Positions 35,701 through 44,700 of a stretch of DNA of 64,000 nt are shown piece by piece. Origin of the DNA: Macrotrachela quadricornifera (Eukaryota > Rotifera > Eurotatoria > Philodinida > Philodinidae). The notes below the pieces were generated by a model. The model was not told where the DNA came from. It ran no database searches and saw only the letters and a program-made list of their open reading frames with translations. The position numbers and the translations under genes are program-made. Every line of letters starts with the position of its first letter. The stretch's first letter is position 1. Location: the NCBI GenBank assembly GCA_022393335.1, contig JAJEKB010021277.1, forward strand, positions 1,565,667-1,629,666, in the 5' to 3' direction.

Positions 35701-38700
35701 AACTGGTTTACATCTTAATTTAGTTTCATGCACGAAACAATTAAGACAAATGGACTGACTGAAATGTCTCATACAAATGGATAAATTGTTAATGATGTTT
35801 TTCATACTTTTTCTTATCATACCCAGTCAAACGCAAAAGTCTGAAAAACGCATGTAAATGCAGTATTATCGTTACGTGTACACGCATGCATCATTATGAT
35901 ATAGCGTACGTGTGGACGCGTCACAGAGTTTACCATATTCGCGAGTGCATGCATGAAAATTTTTGCATCTACACGCTTTGTATTTTCCCTTGCGAGGACA
36001 TGCATGGCAATATTATAATGATTCACAAATGAAGTATATGTTGTGAACATGCATTAACACATATAAATTTTTTTCCAGAGATAAGATTCGAACATACTTA
36101 CTTTATTTTATACGACGAGCTGTTGCACCATTCGACCATTTACTTACATTAAGAAATATAATCAAAATTGAGTTTATAATGATCATCCGATAACTACTAT
36201 ATATACATGTGCATAAAATCTAACTAAGGGCGAAAAATAGATTTTTTCTGATTAGAATCAATCTTAGACCAAAAAATCAGTTTAATCAGAAAAAAATTAA
36301 TCTAACCAACAATATTAGAAACATAAAAAACGTATCATTAAATTTTTAATATCTGCTGTTCAAAATATCAATTCAAGGATGAAACATTGAAATCAGATGC
36401 TTTTTATTTTTTTTATTTTTTAAATTGGAAATCAAGTGATTTTAAATTTAAAAGAATGATTTTAACCATTATAATTAATCAATCAAAAAAGTCTGATTTT
36501 ATTTCTTTCACACTTGAGTCTAACGGTAATAAAAAGTTTTAAGAACTGAAGAAGTTTTTTAAGCAAATATAATATAGCTACAAGAAAATCGTGCCAACTT
36601 TTATGGAAAATACATAAATACGCTTCGATAAAAAAACCAAATTCTTGCAAGAAGGGGCATGTGGAGTATAAAGTAAGAAAACTTCGCATGCCAACGCAGA
36701 ATCGATTCAGTATTAGCTTTCATAAATACACTTCTTTTGCGTTAACATACAGGATTTAGAGAATATCTCACTATTTTGCAAGTACACGCAGATAACGTTT
36801 TAGCATTTTCATGCAAGACATATGTTTTGTATGAACATGCGAGAGAAGCGCGTGCGAGTATCCGCATGAGTAGATTTCATGCACAATCTCGCATATTTTA
36901 TTAAAAAATTTCAAAATTTGCGCTTCCGTACATGTATTTACAAAACGCAACTCCACGCATGTATTTATGTTTTGTATTTACATGCAAAAAGTGAAAATAT
37001 TTCGTATAACTTGCATGATAATGCATGCTCTATGACGATTTAAAAAATATTTCGCATGTCGATGCAGGTTTTAAGAAATTTTTTGCAAATACACGCGTTT
37101 TTCTGACTCACGTTTGACTGGGTATAGGACTGAAACTTCAATAACATATACACTTCATCAAAATGGTTCGTACATATGATTTCATGCTCAATTTTTGATA
37201 AATTCTCGCTGAGAATTTGTCGCTGAATATTTTCAAAATTAAAGAATAAAAAATCGGAACATTTTCTTTCATATCGAAATATTTGATTTTTTTTTCTCAA
37301 CGGATTTTGGTAAAAGGAATTTTTCGAATTCGATTGAAAAATATTAATGCTACACTCAACATAGTAAATATTGTAGAATAGTTTCAAATATGAGTAAACG
37401 TTTATTTATATATTCCAAAGTGACTCTCTTCTGAACTGTGAAGATAGTTCATTTATTAGTGGTAGGCGAACAGAATTACAGTAGTTAATCTCGCTTCCAC
37501 AGGAAATACATTACGCTTATCAAAAACATTTGATGCCTTCTGTTTTTATGATGAATATTTTGGCAAAAGTCGTGTTACTTTTGGATGACACTCGAAATAA
37601 ATTTTTCAACAATATATAAAAAATGCTTGACCAAGTTCATATGAAAAAAACGCTTTTTCTCTATTTTCCAAAAAAATTGACTGGTCCAACGTGGAATTAT
37701 CGTGTAAAACCTAGTCTGAAATTCTACGCATTTCCATTTAGTTGATCAATTTCACGGATAATTTCTTGTAGAAAAATGAGATTTTCTGAAATAGCGGCTC
37801 TGAGTTTTATGCTGATTACACTTACTGCATAACTTTGGCATCAAAATGAATTTTTGAATTCGATTATTATTCATATCAGCAACGAAGATATTACCATAAC
37901 TATCAAAAGTCATACTGATAGGAGATGATAATTGATTGGATCCTGAACCTGATGAACCAGTACATCCAATTACACATCGAAAACCATTTCTTGAAGAACC
38001 AATTACACGATGAGCATCGGAATCCACTATGAAAAGATAGTTATCAGCATCTAAGGCGACTCCAGTTGGTCGATTAAGTATGATTGTGACAGCTAGTGAT
38101 GCAGCTCCTGCAATTGTAATTCCGGTTGATCGACCCAATCGAAACAGTTGGATTCGATTATTCGAATAATCTGCCACGTATAGATCAAAGTTAACATCGA
38201 CAAATATCCCTCGGGGATTAGAAAGAAGATTTGAAGAAGAACCAGAAGTACCGTTACCAGCTACAATCGTCGTTGTGTTCACCTGATCATTTAACCAGCG
38301 TTTCACAACTTGGTGATAATTACCCATTGAACAGTATAAAGTATTGCTAACATCCACAAACACACCATAACATGGTGTAAAAACTTGCATCAAGATGCTT
38401 GTAGTATTTGTATTCAATGTCCATTTTTGAATTCGATATAGTGGGATATAGTAAGAAGAAAAAAATATATCTCCATTCAATGTAGAAAAGATGGAATATG
38501 CATTTAATCCGCTGCCAGATATTGTTATTGTCGGATTAATACTATCGTTCATCCAAACATGAATTTGACCAGTTTGAGAATTAACAACATAGACAGTGTT
38601 ATTTTTGTTCACAAAAATGCCATAAGGATATGTGATAACTGTAGTACTTCTTGCCAATGTCAATGCATTTGGACTCCAAGTCACATATGCGTTCAATTTT

Positions 38701-41700
38701 GGTTGATTATATGAAGGAACTAAAACCCAATAAATCAATACAAATCAATAAAATTGTAGAAATTGGCATGGCTATATTTTTTCATTAGAAATGAGAAGAA
38801 TATTAGAAAAAATAAATCTTTTTCAAGTTAGAAGCAAAGAGGCAATGATGCTCAAAAACTTTAGCAGATATTGATTGTACAAATCAAGTTAAACAGTAAA
38901 TTTGGTTCGCAAGAAGAAGGACAACTCTTCGTCGAAAAATTTCAGACAGTGCATCTAGCCTTTCTCAAATTAAAATGATTACTGACATGAAAAACATCGT
39001 CATTTAAATTCGAATTCATATATTCTCGAAATTTCTTTTGTAATTAACGCTTTTGATTCCATTTTTTAAGTAGATTTCATAGAACAACTATAGATACATA
39101 AGAAATAATGTCTATATTCCTGGAAACTAAAAAGTGAAAAGTATATTTCAAGGATATTGCGATCAAACGAGCATAACTTTTCAGAAAGTAATGACAGATT
39201 CTGAAAGCTCGTAAAATTATCTATCATTCAGTATAAAAGCCTCTTCGTTTTGTGTTGATTGGCAAAAGAAAAAATCGTTAGTAACGAAAAGAACTTTTCA
39301 AACTGATGCTCCAAGATCGAATTTAGTCATTGCAGTGCAGTATAGTTTTCAACTGATTTTTCAACTTCCTACAGACTTTGTAAAAAAAGTAATTATATAT
39401 TCTCATAGAGCTTGAAATTCTCTGTCGCCTGGTATATTCACCTATTCTCTCACATGCGTTTATTACCGCAAAAAGTTGAATGTAGTGAACAGAGCTTCAA
39501 ATTTTTTATCATCCTGTTTATCAGTCCAGTATCTTCCATGTATGTACGATAGCACATTCGGTTGATAACTTTGAGACCAGACCAAAATACAAGAAAAGAT
39601 AGAGGATTCGAAGCGCTACCAGACTCTATAACTGCGCGTCTCTTGAATCAGTTTCATGGTAACCATTTTTGAACAAAAAAGAAAAAACTACAGATTTTTA
39701 GGACTTATCAGTTGACTTTGTTTTCACTGCATTCAACTTTTTGCGATTATAAATGCATGTGAGAGAATAGATGAATATACAAGATAATAGAGAATTTTAC
39801 GAGCTTTTAGAATCTGTCATTACTTTCTGAAAAACTATGTTCTTTTGATCGCAATATCTTTGAAATACACTTTCCAATTTCTGCTTTCCATGAGTACATT
39901 ATGGTACACTCACTCGAGGTTTCTTTTAAGAAAATAAATTTTTGGATTCGATTATTATTTGTATCCGTGACGAAGATATTGCCATAACTATCAAATGCCA
40001 TACTGATGGGAGATGATAATTGATTGGATGCAAAACCTGCTTTAGCACTACATCCAACTATACATTGAAAACTGTTTGGTCCGTCTCCAACAATCCTATG
40101 ATTATTGGAATCCACAATAAATAAATGCCTATCGGCATCAAAGGCAATTCCAGTTGGTCGATTGAGTGCAATTGTGGTATTCAATGATCCATTTCCTGCA
40201 ACTGTAATTCCGGTTGATTGTCCTGCTCGAAATAGTTGAATTCGATCGTTGTAAGAATCGGCCACATACAAATCCAAATTGATATCGATATAAATGCCAT
40301 AAGGATTATTAAGCATATTCAAAGATGATCCTGGACAACCTGTGCCAGCAACAGTTGTTGAGATGTTGGAAACATCATTCAGTGATTTGGCAACAACTTG
40401 GTGAAAGTCACGAATAGAACAGTATAACATATCATTGATACCAATAGCAATTCCAAAACATTTGTGACCGACATGCATGGCAATAACACTGACATTTGTA
40501 TTCAATATGTGCTTCATAACTCGACCGTTTGTGATACCGTTTTCAACATACACATCATCATTAGTTGAAACGAAAATAGAATATACATTTGATCCAGCAG
40601 TGGTAATTGTTCTTGTCGCATTGGCACTACCATTAGGCCAAATATGAATTTGACCTGCTTGTCGATTAGCCACATAGATGGTGTCATTTTTATTAACAAA
40701 GATGCTGTAAGGTTGTGAGCCAATATTAATACTTGTTGCGAACGTGATTGCATTGGCACTCCAAGTTGCATATGTATTAAGTTTCGGTTGATTGTATGAA
40801 ACACCTAAAAACGATTATCAGAACACGAAAGACTGAATGAGAACTGAAGGCTTTTTTATACGAGTTTTGCCTTTCAGAAATAAAATTTTTTTCATCAAAT
40901 TTTAACCCAATTTGACAGAGTGCTAGTTTTGGCTTGAATACATCATAATCGAAATGTCTGGTCAAATCTCCAAAATACTCACGTATTGTAATCAATTTAC
41001 TGAGCAAAAATACTTTTTAGATGATGAAGGTGTTGAAAATAAGAACATGACCTATAAATGTCAGAGTAGGTTTTAAACTTTTAGAGTACCGTTAGCGTCC
41101 TATTATAAAAGAGCATGAATTCTGTAAATTTCCTTTGTTTCTTTTTTCAAATTTGAAGCGAAAAGTGATTAATCATTATCAAACATGGAAGTTTTTTATG
41201 TAAGTAAAAGAGGAATTGAAGAGTTGTGCTCTATTAGAATCTAAGTCTAAGTGTATTTTACATATTAGAAACTGCAACAGAGGGCACATTTCCAAAAAAG
41301 AAAACTTCATCTATATAAAATGCATATTTCAGTAAATACTGAAAACTATCATAAATACCGCACTGAAATTCAGCATTAACGATTAATAATGAAAAGAAAT
41401 TCTCTAGAAATTTCGGAAATTACTGAAAACTCTTCTATTTTTATTTTGGGACAGAGGTGCTTAAATTTATACTTATTTTAGCATATCAACACAGTATAAA
41501 CATAGAAATTGTGGAAATTTCCAGGAAACTTCCAAAATGACCAGAAATTCTAGTGTTTTTTGAGGTAGAGATCCTTAAATTTATATTTATTTTTTTATGT
41601 TTATATGAGATAATCATGGAGATTTCAGAATATTCCACGCAATTTCTTTCGTTTAATGGTAAGTATAGAAATTTTCTGGAAATTTTGTTTTCACAAGCAG

Positions 41701-44700
41701 CTATGCCGTTTATTTAGTATAATGGAAATTTTGGTATATTCGAAAATTTCCTTTTTTGAAATTCTGAACATACCTCACAAACTATCTCGACTTAAATAGC
41801 TGATAGTTTTGTTTTGAAAACTCTGGTTGCGTAAGGAATATTTTTGACCATGAATATACTATAAAAAATAGAGGCGCCAGTCTGAATCTCTCAGAACTTT
41901 TTCGCTTCCTTAAGAATCAATAATTTTCTCTATTAGTGATGATGCAACATAAAGTTTGGCTTTGGAAAGATTCTTGTTAAACTATCTGTTCAGTATTCAC
42001 ACAATATCATCAAAATCTCCTTTTCTTTTGCAATTAACAATGAATCTCTGAACTCAATGAATGAGTTTTGGTATACACCAATCTATTCCATTTTTTTTAT
42101 TTCTTCTTTCCACAAAAATCATGTAATGATCAACACCAAAATAGAATGACTATCATTACTTTTTTGTCCCTCATCTGAAATTCATTGAGTTGTATTCGGA
42201 ACAAACATGCTACACTTAGAGTAGATTATTAGACGAATATCGACAGATACCACTAGAAGATGCTGCATAAATCTCAATATAAAAATACAGTATTTTCAAT
42301 CATAGATTGAGCTATGAAATTCTTGTTTACAAAATTGATTCAAGTTCAACTTATGGCACTTGATATAAGGGTAGGAAACTATGAAGAAGCTCATAGATAA
42401 ATATGGATAGGTTTGCTCGAATGTGATACTAACTTCATTGAAGCCACTACCACTATACCGTTTGACATTTTGAGAGATGAGGGAATAAGTCTAAGTATCC
42501 TTCAGATGGAAATTAACTTAGAAATATCTTGCAGATTTCACGAGATATTTTAACTATGATCTATTCTAGCCCAGACTAACATCCTCTGAAAATTTCGTTG
42601 AAATTGAATGACAAATAAGGAAAAATTATTGAATCGAAAAATTCATAGTTCTAAGGAATAAATTTTTTTAATAAGAATAGATTTATTTTCGTATGATAAA
42701 TGAATTTCCTGAACGGAACTATTTGATTTGAACATACTTTTTAAAGGGTTCATTGTCACATTAAAGGATTCACCACTAATTGTTGAAAAAACATTTGACG
42801 ATGTTGTAGCTAGAATTAAAAATTATATTATCATAGCAGGAGAATTAAAAGACAAAAAAAAAGGAAATTTATCTTACTATCATCCATTGTTGATGTAAGT
42901 GTTTCCTGCGACATTGACATTGTCTCATCTAAAAGAAATTATTTTCTTTATGAGCGAATGGGAACAACTGAACAAACCGAAGATATTTTATAGAGAGATC
43001 ACTGAGTGGAAAACAATTAAATTTCAAAAAGATCTACTTTGCAAAGCACACAAGTTTCTCTACTCGTGTTTTCTATTTATCACACTTACTACAAAATTTT
43101 GGCATCAAAACAAATATTTGGATTCGATGATTTTTCGTATCAGCAACGAAGATATTGCCATAACTATCAAATGCCATACTGGTAGGAGATGATAATTGAT
43201 TTGATGCTGAACCTGATGAACCAGTACATCCAACTATACATCGAAAACCATTTGGTCCCATTCCAACAATCCTATGGTTGTTGGAATCCACAATAAATAG
43301 ATACTTATCGGCATCTAATGCAATTCCAGTTGGTCGATTGAGTGTGATTGTGACGTTCAATGATCCATTTCCTGCAACTGTGATTCCATTTGGTTGCCCT
43401 GCTCGAAATAGTTGGATTCGATCGTTGTAAGAATCGGCCACATATAAATCTAAATTGATATCGATATAAATGCCATGAGGATTGTTAAGCATGTCTGAAG
43501 ATGACCCTGGACAACCTGTACCAGCAACAACTGTTAAGACGTTCGAAACATTATTCAGCGATTTGGCAATAACTTGATGAAGATCACGAATGGAACAGTA
43601 TAACATATCATTCATTCCAACAGCAAGTCCGTAACATTTGTGACTGACACGCATAGCAACAACACTAGCGAATGTGTTCAACGTGCGCTTCACGACTCGG
43701 CCATTTATGACACCATTACCAACATAGATATCACCGTTAGTTGAAATAAAAATCGAAAAGATACTGTATCCACTGCTGGAAATGATCCTTGTTGGATTGA
43801 CATTATCATCAAACCAAATATAAATTAGACCATATTGTTGATTAGTCACATAAACAGTGTCATTCGTATTAACAAAGATGCCATAAGGATATGTGCCAAT
43901 TGTAGTACTTGTTACGAATGTGATTGCATTGACACTCCAAGTAGCATAAGTATTTAGCTTTGGTTGATTGTATGAAGTCACTATTGATTCATTTGTGATT
44001 GTTGGAAAGAAACTTGATGAAGTTTCTTCTGACTCTAAAGATAATCCATCGATAATTGAAGAATATAAAAAAAAACGATAAAATTTAATTACTATCATTC
44101 ATCGTTGATGTCATTATTTCGTCGACTTTTGTTGTGTTTCCATCTACAAGGAATTATTGTATGTAATTTTATCTGTGAAGCAATCAACAGAAATGAGCTG
44201 ATCGAAAACTTTTCAGTCAGTGATAATTTTACTGAGAAAATATCGTTGGATGGTCCCACAAGCAGAGAATGAAAAATTCAGAGTATTTTTCTCTACATTG
44301 GCTGCGTCAAATTCTTTCTTTCAAAAAATTTTAATATAACAAAATTTTCAAATTTCATTGAGAAATATCGATATTTTACTCAAAATGCTAAATATTGTAA
44401 AATGACTTAGAATTTAAGGAAACGTTTGTTCACATATATCAAAAAGGCTTTTGTCTGGACAAATGTGACAGAATAGATCTTGCTCTACAAAGTCCGATGA
44501 TGCATTTACCAGTTGTACAGAGACAGGATGAATAAAAGGATGTTCAATACCAGAGTACATTAAGCTCAGCCAGAAAATCTGATTTCTTGTTTTAACGATA
44601 CAAAATGCGTTTTTCAACAATAAACAGGAAAAATAGTTCGGCCAAGTTCATAGCAAAAAAAGTTTTTCTTTTTATATTTTGGAGCATTAGGATGACCAAA

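Noticed and set aside
36070..36155. Functional tRNA gene
   Set aside because: The A and B boxes are only approximate and the acceptor stem does not pair.
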